Under the pieces are notes generated by a model. It saw only the letters and a program-made list of their open reading frames with translations. It was not told the DNA's origin and made no database searches. The position numbers and the translations under genes were made by a program. A stretch of DNA of 7,932 bases from Cyanobacteria bacterium UBA8803 (GTDB lineage Bacteria > Cyanobacteriota > Cyanobacteriia > Cyanobacteriales > Coleofasciculaceae), in contig DNXU01000170.1 in the NCBI GenBank assembly GCA_003505715.1, forward strand, positions 1-7,932. Reading direction: 5' to 3'. This document shows, in pieces, positions 1-6,662 of this stretch; position 1 is the first letter of the stretch, and every line of letters begins with the position of its first letter.

Positions 1-95
1 CGAATCTCCAATCACCAATTACCAATCTCCAATCACCAATTACCAATCACCAATCACCAATCTCCCATCACCAATTACCCATCACCAATCACCAT
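1..95. repeat. Heptamer tandem repeat array (CCAATYA type)
   Basis: About thirteen tandem 7-base units of the form CAATCAC, CAATTAC, CAATCTC and CCATCAC run to the position where GNAT downstream sequence begins. Short tandemly repeated heptamers of this kind are a known feature of filamentous cyanobacterial genomes. The array starts at the window edge, so its true length is unknown. It lies downstream of the acetyltransferase stop codon and shows no coding or CRISPR structure, because there are no spacers. The same repeat type occurs inside the ABC-F gene at 1131-1167. Confidence 0.9.
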
Positions 96-125
96 GTAAC
101 AGAAGATACATTTTACCGCCTATAA

Positions 126-584
126 CTAGGATTTAGAAGGAATCCACTTCGTCATCAAATAGCGATCTTGCTCCTCAAAACCCAACTGGCGATAGAAAGA
201 CTGAGCTTGAGTATTTTTGCGTTCCACTACTAGATGAAGGGCTTCAATTCCCAGGGAACAACAGATTTCTTCCACAAATTGCAGTGCTTTTGTCCCGATG
301 CCACACCTGCGATATTCCTCTCGAATGTAAAGTTCATCGACAAGAGCATCGCGTCCGTGGAACTCCAGGCTGTAGCCGAAGGTGAGAACCATGTAGCCGA
401 TCGCTTCATCTTTCCAGTAGATCAGCCATACACGCCCTAGGGAATCATCCTGTACGATTTGCTCGAGGCCGGCACGGATAATGTCTTTGTTAAACATTAT
501 CTGCTCGTGTTCGTAAAGTTCCCCTATAAATCCTAAAAGAGTTGTGATGTCAGAAGCTGTAGCGCTTCTGAAGGTGGAATCCAT
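126..584 (-). CDS. GNAT family N-acetyltransferase
   Basis: This is a probable acetyl-CoA-dependent N-acetyltransferase of the GNAT fold; its substrate is unknown. The 152-residue length fits a single GNAT domain. The acetyl-CoA pyrophosphate-binding motif A is visible as VDELYIREEYRRCGIGTKAL, with the R-R-C-G-I-G core at about residues 92-97. It is followed by the motif B region IEALHLVVERKN and QSFYRQLGF, a typical GNAT beta5-alpha4 ending. I chose the ATG at 582-584 because the fold begins right after it (STFRSATASDI). A TTG at 594-596 in the same frame would add four residues. Neither start has a strong Shine-Dalgarno. The gene lies 45 bases after the ABC-F stop codon on the same strand, so the two are probably co-transcribed. 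That pairing would fit small-molecule resistance or modification, but this is inference. Confidence 0.87.
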   Translation of the reverse strand: MDSTFRSATASDITTLLGFIGELYEHEQIMFNKDIIRAGLEQIVQDDSLGRVWLIYWKDEAIGYMVLTFGYSLEFHGRDALVDELYIREEYRRCGIGTKALQFVEEICCSLGIEALHLVVERKNTQAQSFYRQLGFEEQDRYLMTKWIPSKS

Positions 585-629
585 AGAGTTCGTCAAAGTA
601 AAGTCTTGTATGAGGTCTGGTTACTGCAA

Positions 630-2324
630 TCAACCACAGCCTATAACTTCCTGATAATACTGCTCCAACTCATCTGGTAGATAGACGGTTGCGTGCAGGG
701 CAAGATTTTTTAAATTAAAGGCTCTGGTAACTCCGATTTTACTAAGAAAATCGAGGTCATGGGAGATCGCTAAGATGGCACCCCGAAACTCTTTGAGCGC
801 TGCTACTATCTGAGCTACAGTTTCTAAGTCTAGATTATTAGTCGGTTCATCCACAACTAATAATTCAATTTCCGACACCGTAATCATGGAGATCGCCAAT
901 CTCGCCAGTTCGCCCCCACTCAGGACTTCAGCCTTTTTATTAACCTCATCATTGCCGAAGAGAAAATGACCCAACTGCTGCCTGATTAGTTGGTATTCCA
1001 AGCGGGGGTTTGCAGTACGCAGATTCTCTAAAAGGGTTTTCTCTCTAGCTACTAATCCATACCGTTGATCGAGGCACACCACTTTTAAATCAGGTGCCAG
1101 ATAAACTTTCCCTGATTCAAGGCTGGTTTGATTGGTAATGGGTAATGGGTAGTAGGTATTGGTTAATTGAGTTCGTAATTGAGCGTTATTTGGCTGGTTT
1201 TGATTTTCCTCCTTATCCTTAATAGCCAAAATTGCTTGAATCAAGCTAGATTTTCCTGAGCCATTGGCTCCGGAGATAGCCACTCGTTCTCCGGATGTAA
1301 GATGAAACCAGATATTTTTGATTAAAACCTGGTTGCCAACTTTGAGATCTGCGCCTTGAATATCAATTAGGGTGCGCTGCTTGCGATGGCTTTCTTCCTC
1401 AAGATGCACAATAGTAGCTGGATTGGTTCTAATTTTGGTAGCATCTAGTTTTTCTTTAGCTTTGGCGATCGCAGCTTCATGTTTTTTCCCTGCTTGCCCT
1501 GCTGTTGCCGATGCGCGATTGGCAAAGTAATCTCTGGCAGCTTTACCCATACCGCCTTCATGAGCTTGCTTGCGTCCTTCTCGCCTTGATTTGCCAGCAC
1601 GCTTTTGTTCTTGTAAAGCCGTATCCCTAACTCGCTTGAGTTCTTTTTTGGCAACCTCATGCGATCGCAAAGCCACTTGCCGTTCCGTATCTTTTTGTTC
1701 CCTGTAGCTAGAAAAGCTACCACCATATACTTTTACCCCAGATGTACTTAACTCCCAGGTCATGTTAACCACTTGCTCTAAGAAAAAAGGCTTGTGGGAT
1801 ACGATCGCAAACGCACCAGCAACTTCCTGAAGGATATTCTTTAGTTGCTCTAACGCCACGAAATCGAGGTGATTGGTGGGTTCATCCAGGAGTAAAATAC
1901 TGGGTTCTCTCGCTAAACCCACAGCTAGCAGTAATTTCGTCAGTTCTCCACCACTCAAACTCCTTACAGGTAAGGATAAATCTAGAAAGGTTTCTAATTT
2001 TGTCTCTAACAGGTAACTGACTTGCCACCATTCCTCGGAGCGGGAACTGATAAAATCGAGGATAGTATCATCTTGGTCTACCGGATTCAGGGTATTTACC
2101 TGAGGCAAGTAGTAAATCTTACCACTCCGAACGATAGAGCCAGCAGTTGGTTGAACCTGTCCGGCCAAGATTTTGAGCAATGTTGACTTACCAACCCCAT
2201 TAGGCCCGACAAGAGCTACTCTATCTCCCTCACTTAAGGTTAGGAAGATATCTTTAAATAGGATCTCCCTTGAGGGGAATTCCCAGGCAATCTGTTCGGC
2301 ACTCAGTAGTGACTTTTTCTCCAT
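630..2324 (-). CDS. ABC-F family ATPase (tandem ATP-binding cassettes, ribosome-associated type)
   Basis: This soluble ABC protein has two nucleotide-binding domains and no membrane segments, the hallmark of ABC-F translation factors, which act at the ribosomal E site. Some members are housekeeping factors and others protect ribosomes from antibiotics; the sequence does not decide which this is. Domain 1 has Walker A GPNGVGKST (40-48), signature LSGGE (123-127), Walker B with DEPTNHLD (147-154) and switch His177. The charged linker at about 205-310 is the P-site tRNA-interaction region. Domain 2 has Walker A GANGSGKSS (352-360), LSGGE (468-472), DEPTNNLD (492-499) and His522. Both sites therefore look catalytically complete. 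An unusual low-complexity insertion lies at about residues 371-406 just after the second Walker A, partly encoded by heptamer repeats. The start ATG has only a weak AGAAGAA upstream. A 53-codon ORF overlaps the start and may couple translation. Confidence 0.93.
   Translation of the reverse strand: MEKKSLLSAEQIAWEFPSREILFKDIFLTLSEGDRVALVGPNGVGKSTLLKILAGQVQPTAGSIVRSGKIYYLPQVNTLNPVDQDDTILDFISSRSEEWWQVSYLLETKLETFLDLSLPVRSLSGGELTKLLLAVGLAREPSILLLDEPTNHLDFVALEQLKNILQEVAGAFAIVSHKPFFLEQVVNMTWELSTSGVKVYGGSFSSYREQKDTERQVALRSHEVAKKELKRVRDTALQEQKRAGKSRREGRKQAHEGGMGKAARDYFANRASATAGQAGKKHEAAIAKAKEKLDATKIRTNPATIVHLEEESHRKQRTLIDIQGADLKVGNQVLIKNIWFHLTSGERVAISGANGSGKSSLIQAILAIKDKEENQNQPNNAQLRTQLTNTYYPLPITNQTSLESGKVYLAPDLKVVCLDQRYGLVAREKTLLENLRTANPRLEYQLIRQQLGHFLFGNDEVNKKAEVLSGGELARLAISMITVSEIELLVVDEPTNNLDLETVAQIVAALKEFRGAILAISHDLDFLSKIGVTRAFNLKNLALHATVYLPDELEQYYQEVIGCG
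1131..1167. repeat. Heptamer repeats inside the ABC-F coding sequence
   Basis: The plus strand reads as TTGGTAA, TGGGTAA, TGGGTAG, TAGGTAT and TGGTTAA units. On the coding strand these are the same CCAATTA/CCCATTA heptamers that fill 1-95. The reading frame stays open through them and yields the segment NTYYPLPITNQT (about residues 389-400) in the second nucleotide-binding domain. Because 7 is not a multiple of 3, only certain copy numbers keep the frame. Confidence 0.8.
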
Positions 2325-2415
2325 TCTGTTCTTCTACGCTAGCAATGTAACGGTTAGCGGTGCTGAGGATAGGGGAATTGAGAATGTGACGAGGGTCACT
2401 AGAGCTGAGCTTCAT
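2254..2415 (-). CDS. Possible 53-residue leader ORF overlapping the ABC-F start
   Basis: An ATG at 2413-2415 is preceded at 8 bases by AGGAG (within 2422-2428), a better ribosome-binding site than the one of the ABC-F gene itself. The frame runs 53 codons (MKLSSSDPRHILNSPIL...) to TAA at 2254-2256. It overlaps the first 71 bases of the ABC-F gene in another frame. I do not recognise the product. It could be a leader peptide controlling the ABC-F gene by translational coupling or attenuation, as known for several antibiotic-resistance ABC-F genes. It could equally be the remnant of a gene truncated by rearrangement, or chance. It starts 28 bases after the carbonic anhydrase stop codon. Confidence 0.35.
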   Translation of the reverse strand: MKLSSSDPRHILNSPILSTANRYIASVEEQNGEKVTTECRTDCLGIPLKGDPI

Positions 2416-2443
2416 CGATATGTCTCCTGATAATTTTCTAATT

Positions 2444-3157
2444 TTATTTGGTCGCGCTCCTAACTATACCGACTTTACCATTACCATTCCAATTTGGATT
2501 TGATGTTTGTCTTCCCTCTAGGGTCTCTAAGCTATCATCTTCATGATGAGCTTTAATATTGCATCGCTCTGCACTGTAGACATAGACACCTCCTGTTTCA
2601 ATTTTATAGACCCAAGCGTGGATCTCTAGTTCGCCTTTGTAGAGTTTGGCATGAACGGCTGGATAAGTTCGCAAGTTTTCAATTTGAGTGAGGATATTTT
2701 CCTCAATTGCAGCGTTCAAGAGGTCTTCGCCCTCATAGTCCTGGTAGTTTTCCTCGATAATCTGGCGGGTGCCTTCGGCATACTTTAACCAGTCGTAAAC
2801 TAAAGGCATTTGTTGGCTGAGGTTGCCAACTTGCAAGAGTCCTTTCACCGCCCCACAGTGAGAGTGGCCGCAGACGATAATATGTTTGATGCCTAATGCC
2901 TTGATCGCGTACTCAATAGCCGCACCTTCTCCCCCAGCTGTTGCGCCATAGGGTGGAATGATGTTACCAACGTTGCGAATAATGAAGAGTTCACCCGGTT
3001 CAGTTTGAGTTAGCAGATTCGGATCGATGCGGGAATCAGAGCAAGTAATGAAGAGAATTCTGGGATGCTGTCCTAAAGAGAGACGCTCAAATAGTTCTTG
3101 GTGTGTGGTGAAGTAGTTGGTTTGGAACTGGTGTATACCTTTAAAGATCTTCCGCAT
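2444..3157 (-). CDS. ccaA: Beta-class carbonic anhydrase, CcaA/IcfA type
   Basis: This enzyme is a zinc-dependent interconverter of CO2 and bicarbonate. In cyanobacteria the CcaA/IcfA type works inside the carboxysome, feeding CO2 to Rubisco. The 237 residues show the beta-class motifs: CSDSR with zinc ligand Cys39 and the Asp41-Arg43 dyad, then CGHSHCG with zinc ligands His98 and Cys101. The stretch IRNVGNIIPPYGATAGGEGAA and the later YDWLKYAEGTR and GEDLLNAAIEENILTQ segments match the cyanobacterial CcaA pattern as I know it from Synechocystis. That protein is somewhat longer (about 270 residues) because of its C-terminal tail, so the tail is shorter here. Carboxysome targeting through CcmM is known for the family but cannot be shown from this window. 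No strong Shine-Dalgarno precedes the ATG. No carboxysome genes lie nearby. Confidence 0.94.
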   Translation of the reverse strand: MRKIFKGIHQFQTNYFTTHQELFERLSLGQHPRILFITCSDSRIDPNLLTQTEPGELFIIRNVGNIIPPYGATAGGEGAAIEYAIKALGIKHIIVCGHSHCGAVKGLLQVGNLSQQMPLVYDWLKYAEGTRQIIEENYQDYEGEDLLNAAIEENILTQIENLRTYPAVHAKLYKGELEIHAWVYKIETGGVYVYSAERCNIKAHHEDDSLETLEGRQTSNPNWNGNGKVGIVRSATK

Positions 3158-3210
3158 ACAGCTAGATGATAAAGCTATTGCTCAATTACGTTCTGGCTGT
3201 ATTTTACTCC

Positions 3211-3312
3211 TCATCCTGCAAAAAGCCTTTGATGTCCATAATCTCTAAATACTTTCTGCCGGAACTTCTTGACAAGATTCAGTCTTGCCCATTTGCGAAT
3301 AATTAATTGGAT
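3211..3312 (-). pseudogene. Possible gene remnant, C-terminal fragment
   Basis: The minus-strand frame ending in TGA at 3211-3213 is open for 33 codons back to a TAA at 3313-3315. It has no plausible start codon with a ribosome-binding site. The reading (KWARLNLVKKFRQKVFRDYG...) has the basic, aromatic composition of a real protein tail rather than random sequence. I cannot assign it to a family. It lies between the carbonic anhydrase and the MITE-like element, where element insertion could have cut an older gene. It may equally be chance. Confidence 0.2.
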
Positions 3313-3320
3313 TTAATATT

Positions 3321-3333
3321 CCGGTGCTACCGG
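3321..3333. repeat. Small palindrome CCGGT-GCT-ACCGG
   Basis: A perfect 5-bp inverted repeat with a 3-base loop stands ten bases before the left terminal repeat of the MITE-like element. It shares the CCGGT core with that terminal repeat, so it may be an internal or duplicated end of the same element. Confidence 0.5.
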
Positions 3334-3343
3334 ACTAGATACT

Positions 3344-3500
3344 ATATCATGTCCGGTTAAACACCCATAATCCGGTTAAACACCCATAATATATGTATGG
3401 GCGGGTTTAGCGACCAATATTGTGGGCTTCACAGATAGGTCTTCACTCAAAACCCGCCCAGCGAGCTATTTTTATTAGGGTTAATCAACCGGACATGATA

Positions 3501-3501
<1 letters not shown>
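3344..3501. mobile_element. MITE-like element with nested inverted repeats
   Basis: The outer 15-base arms are perfect inverted repeats: ATATCATGTCCGGTT at 3344-3358 and its complement at 3487-3501. Inside, TGGGCGGGTTT at 3398-3408 is matched by its complement at 3450-3460. The left part also has a tandem duplication of a 19-base unit (TCCGGTTAAACACCCATAA) at 3352-3370 and 3371-3389. There is no ORF inside, and the total is about 158 bases. This is the architecture of a non-autonomous miniature inverted-repeat element. The right arm touches the last base of the Ro-like gene's TAA stop codon (3501-3503), so the element could also form a transcript-ending hairpin. No clear target-site duplication is seen. 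Confidence 0.7.
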
Positions 3502-4942
<1,441 letters not shown>

Positions 4943-4998
4943 AGTGGGGGGATTTCAGGAGGCAGATGTCGCACGCTCTTACTAGAAGAGATAAAAGT

Positions 4999-5074
4999 GC
5001 CGCGCAAGTTCAGAAAGCTGTTGCTTTTTACCGTGGAAGGGTAAGTATGTAAGCTTTCTAAGTTGGGGCGCGGC
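4999..5074 (-). ncRNA. Y-RNA-like unit 1, minimal 76-nt form without tRNA module
   Basis: Terminal arms GCCGCGC and GCGCGGC pair over 7 bp. They flank an internal loop with CCCCAACTT on the 5' side and GAACTT on the 3' side, followed by an 8-bp stem AGAAAGCT/AGCTTTCT (5012-5019 with 5052-5059). The remaining loop holds one hairpin, TTACC-CTTCCAC-GGTAA (5028-5044). It shares GAAAGCTTACATAC and AACTTGCGCGG with the other four units. The 3' end runs into ACTTTTATC, a short U tract. It is the only unit with no T-arm or acceptor-like hairpin and is closest to the Ro-like gene, about 65 bases upstream of it. The role proposed is a Ro-binding RNA (inference). Confidence 0.65.
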
Positions 5075-5084
5075 GACATCTACC

Positions 5085-5114
5085 ATTATACAAAAAATTT
5101 CAGCACCCGATCAA
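5085..5114 (-). promoter_or_regulatory. Putative sigma-70-type promoter of RNA unit 1
   Basis: On the minus strand a perfect -10 box TATAAT (5085-5090) lies 18 bases after TTGATC (5109-5114; four of six bases match TTGACA). Transcription would start near 5077-5079, three to five bases before the terminal stem of RNA unit 1. This suggests that unit 1, and possibly the Ro-like gene behind it, has its own promoter. No equally good promoter was seen in front of units 2-5. Confidence 0.55.
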
Positions 5115-5134
5115 GAGAGTTAACGATAAAAACC

Positions 5135-5274
5135 CCGCGCAAGTTAGCAAAGCGATTTCACTTTGGATCTCTACCGTTGAGCTACAGGCCCTTAAACGGA
5201 CCTGGTGGGACTCGAACCCACAACCTCCCGCTTTAAAGGCGGATTGTGTGTAAGCTTCACAAGTTAGGGCGCGG
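5135..5274 (-). ncRNA. Y-RNA-like unit 2 with complete circularly permuted tRNA (anticodon loop UUA)
   Basis: Terminal stem CCGCGC/GCGCGG, then the internal-loop motifs CCCTAACTT and CTAACTT, then GAAGC/GCTTT. Inside, in RNA order: anticodon arm TCCGC-CTTTAAA-GCGGG (5227-5243), a 5-base variable loop AGGTT, T arm GTGGG-TTCGAGT-CCCAC (5205-5221), acceptor stem CAGGTCC/GGGCCTG (5198-5204 with 5185-5191) closed by GTTTAA, then T-A and a D arm GCTC-AACGGTA-GAG (5168-5182). Every segment has standard class I tRNA length, but the order is 3' half first, 5' half second. The 34-36 triplet of the loop is UUA, which would pair with UAA. The fourth D-stem pair (G10-A25) is lost. A T tract (GGGGTTTTTATC) follows the 3' end. 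Bacterial YrlA Y RNAs are known tRNA mimics, and this is a fuller version. Confidence 0.75.
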
Positions 5275-5282
5275 AATATTAA

Positions 5283-5333
5283 TGGTTGTTGGTTGTTGGT
5301 TGTTGGTTATTAGTTGTTGGTTGTTGGTTGTTG
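5283..5333. repeat. Heptamer repeat (TTGTTGG)n between RNA units 2 and 3
   Basis: About seven 7-base units (GGTTGTT, with one GGTTATT and one AGTTGTT variant) occupy most of the 65-base gap between two RNA units. This is a different heptamer from the one at 1-95. Similar simple arrays sit in intergenic DNA of filamentous cyanobacteria. Confidence 0.9.
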
Positions 5334-5339
5334 AGATAA

Positions 5340-5468
5340 CGATCGCGCAAGTCAGAGAAGCTTTTTTTACACCTCTCCAAGTAGCGGAGAGGGTAGGGGT
5401 CGAACCTACTATTCGGGTTTGAATCGAACGTTTCCAGTTTGTATGCTTCTTAGGTCAGGGCGCGATCG
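5340..5468 (-). ncRNA. Y-RNA-like unit 3 with T-arm and acceptor-like stem but no D arm
   Basis: A 9-bp terminal stem CGATCGCGC/GCGCGATCG closes the unit; a HIP1 octamer (5462-5469) overlaps its 5' arm. The unit keeps CCTGACCTAAGAAGC on the 5' side and GCTTCTCTGACTTGCGCG on the 3' side. Inside are a T arm GTAGG-TTCGACC-CCTAC (5393-5409) and, directly abutting, a 7-bp acceptor-like stem CCTCTCC-GCTACTT-GGAGAGG (5372-5392). An anticodon-arm-like hairpin GTTCG/CGAAT with a 9-base loop precedes them. The place of the D arm is taken by TGTAAAAAAAGC. The tRNA mimicry is therefore partial and probably limited to the T-arm/acceptor elbow. Confidence 0.65.
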
Positions 5469-5493
5469 CCTCTTTAATCAAACCAAGATTGGA

Positions 5494-5644
5494 AACCCGC
5501 ACAAGTTAATCAAGCTAGATTCACTTTGGTGCTCTATCCATTTGAGCTACAGCTGCATTCTCAAGCAGCTGGTAGGACTCGAACCTACAACCTCCCGCTT
5601 AAAAGGCGGATTGTGTGTAAGCTTCATAAGTTAGGGCGCGGGTT
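5494..5644 (-). ncRNA. Y-RNA-like unit 4 with complete circularly permuted tRNA (anticodon loop UUU)
   Basis: Terminal stem AACCCGCGC/GTGCGGGTT (9 bp with one G-U). Inside, in RNA order: anticodon arm TCCGC-CTTTTAA-GCGGG (5594-5610), variable loop AGGTT, T arm GTAGG-TTCGAGT-CCTAC (5572-5588), a perfect 7-bp acceptor stem CAGCTGC/GCAGCTG closed by an 8-base loop (5550-5571), T-A at positions 8-9, and a perfect D arm GCTC-AAATGGATA-GAGC (5531-5547) with the G18G19 pair. The anticodon loop is C-U-UUU-A-A, as in tRNA-Lys. The unit is nearly identical to unit 2 from GAAGCTTACACACAATCC to the T arm, so the two are recent duplicates. A normal tRNA gene is excluded because the 5' half follows the 3' half. 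Confidence 0.75.
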
Positions 5645-5665
5645 GAAAATTTTTAATAATTGCTT

Positions 5666-5822
5666 TGCGCAAGTTAGAAAAGCTTTTTTCCTCAGCTGGC
5701 ATGTTTCTGTTTTAAACTTAAGGCTACAGAAGGCCATAGCCCGCAGTGGGAGTTGCACCCACTATACCAGTTCCTTTTAAGTGTTTGTTTTTAAGTATGT
5801 AAGCTTCTCTGGTGAGGGCGCA
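5666..5822 (-). ncRNA. Y-RNA-like unit 5, divergent tRNA-like module
   Basis: Terminal stem TGCGC/GCGCA, with CCCTCACCAGAGAAGCTTACATAC on the 5' side in two parts and AGCTTTTCTAACTTGCGC on the 3' side. The inner module is closed by CTGGTAT/ATGCCAG (5764-5770 with 5696-5702). It contains a T-arm-like hairpin GTGGG-TGCAACT-CCCAC (5746-5762) and an 8-bp acceptor-like hairpin GGCTATGG-CCTT-CTGTAGCC (5722-5741). The T-loop departs from TTCRANY, and no D or anticodon arm is clear. It starts 16 bases after the stop codon of the 66-residue gene, so it is probably read through from that gene and then processed. Confidence 0.6.
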
Positions 5823-5838
5823 GAACAAAAATCTAGCT

Positions 5839-6053
<215 letters not shown>

Positions 6054-6214
6054 AAAACTGGGGGGCAAAATAATTTCATGGGCGGAGTCTATGCTAGGAG
6101 CAAAGGCACTCATTGCTAAGGAATTACCAGCATCCGTATCAGTTCACCAACGCTGATAATTTTTATAATAAGAAACGCCGCTCCAGATAATAGACCTGTC
6201 TGTGATGACGAAGG

Positions 6215-6247
6215 CGATCGCTCACTTGAGTCTGAGTGAGGCGATCG
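6215..6247. repeat. Inverted repeat built on HIP1
   Basis: CGATCGCTCACT (6215-6226) pairs with AGTGAGGCGATCG (6235-6247): 12 bp with a single bulged base and an 8-base loop. A HIP1 octamer (6214-6221) overlaps the left arm. It could fold in either strand's transcript. Confidence 0.7.
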
Positions 6248-6291
6248 GAATCTGGAGATTTTTGCTCCGTCTCGGATGGGTTTAGATTGTG

Positions 6292-6342
6292 CTGGTTCGG
6301 TTTGATGTCCCACTCCAAAGGAGTTAAAACCTGTCGAACCAG
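6292..6342. repeat. Nested hairpin element
   Basis: Outer arms CTGGTTCG (6292-6299) and CGAACCAG (6335-6342) pair perfectly. GTTT (6300-6303) faces AAAC (6327-6330), and a perfect inner hairpin ACTCC-AAA-GGAGT sits at 6312-6324. A three-tier stem of this kind is unlikely by chance and looks like a structured leader or a repeat unit. It lies about 250 bases upstream of the 66-residue gene. Confidence 0.6.
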
Positions 6343-6404
6343 TCTGACGTATAGTAACAACATCATCAATCTGTCTCGATTTCAACAATTTCTGATTAAC
6401 TGTT

Positions 6405-6474
6405 AGAGCGTGTTTTCAAAGCCTAGTTCTTATCCCCTACAGGTTTGATTCTAGACTTCATTACAAGACGCTCT
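6405..6474. repeat. Short inverted repeat AGAGCGT...ACGCTCT
   Basis: Seven-base arms at 6405-6411 and 6468-6474 flank about 56 bases. The left arm reads on as TGTTTTCAAAGCC, which resembles ends of cyanobacterial insertion sequences as I remember them. It may be a small element remnant; there is no ORF. Confidence 0.4.
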
Positions 6475-6631
6475 TACTTTAAACGCCCGGTTTCTTATTC
6501 GGTTGTCAAGGTTCAGATTGGGCATTGGCGAAGGAAGTTTTTACCTCTCACCTGCTTGCCACATCTTTATACTACACGCATACTACAAAGGTGTCAAGGG
6601 ACTGCACAAAATTTTTTTAGGACTTACGCAG

Positions 6632-6662
6632 TAGGGTGTTATGCCGGAGCTAACGCACCCTA
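6632..6662 (+). repeat. Hairpin TAGGGTGTTA...TAACGCACCCTA
   Basis: Arms TAGGGTG-TTA and TAA-CG-CACCCTA form a 10-bp stem with a 2-base bulge and a 9-base loop. It follows the motif AGGACTTACGCA (6619-6630), which I associate with repeat elements in cyanobacterial intergenic DNA. It ends about 50 bases before the transporter start, so it lies in or near its leader. Confidence 0.55.

Noticed and set aside
1..95. CRISPR array
   Set aside because: The repeats are contiguous 7-base units with no spacers, and no cas genes are present.
2173..2430. Plus-strand 85-residue ORF across the ABC-F start
   Set aside because: Antisense to the Walker A coding region of the ABC-F gene and without a ribosome-binding site.
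5168..5243. Ordinary tRNA gene on either strand
   Set aside because: T arm and D arm are clear, but the 3' half precedes the 5' half and the acceptor ends are joined by a short loop, so no mature tRNA with a CCA end can be read from it directly.
5340..5469. Group I or II intron or riboswitch explanation for the repeated GC-rich stems
   Set aside because: The five units are short, closed by their own terminal stems, and carry T-arm hairpins. No intron core or downstream expression platform is visible.
5419..5780. Two plus-strand ORFs with readings such as VGLEPTTSRLKGG and RTRTYNLPLKRR
   Set aside because: They are antisense translations of the T-arm and anticodon-arm DNA of RNA unit 4. Proteins of this type are a known artefact of tRNA-like sequence.
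6116..6388. Minus-strand ORFs of 90 and 68 residues in the divergent intergenic region
   Set aside because: No Shine-Dalgarno, overlapping alternative frames, and the readings run through inverted repeats (two SDRL copies come from the HIP1 hairpin). Kept only as part of the intergenic description.
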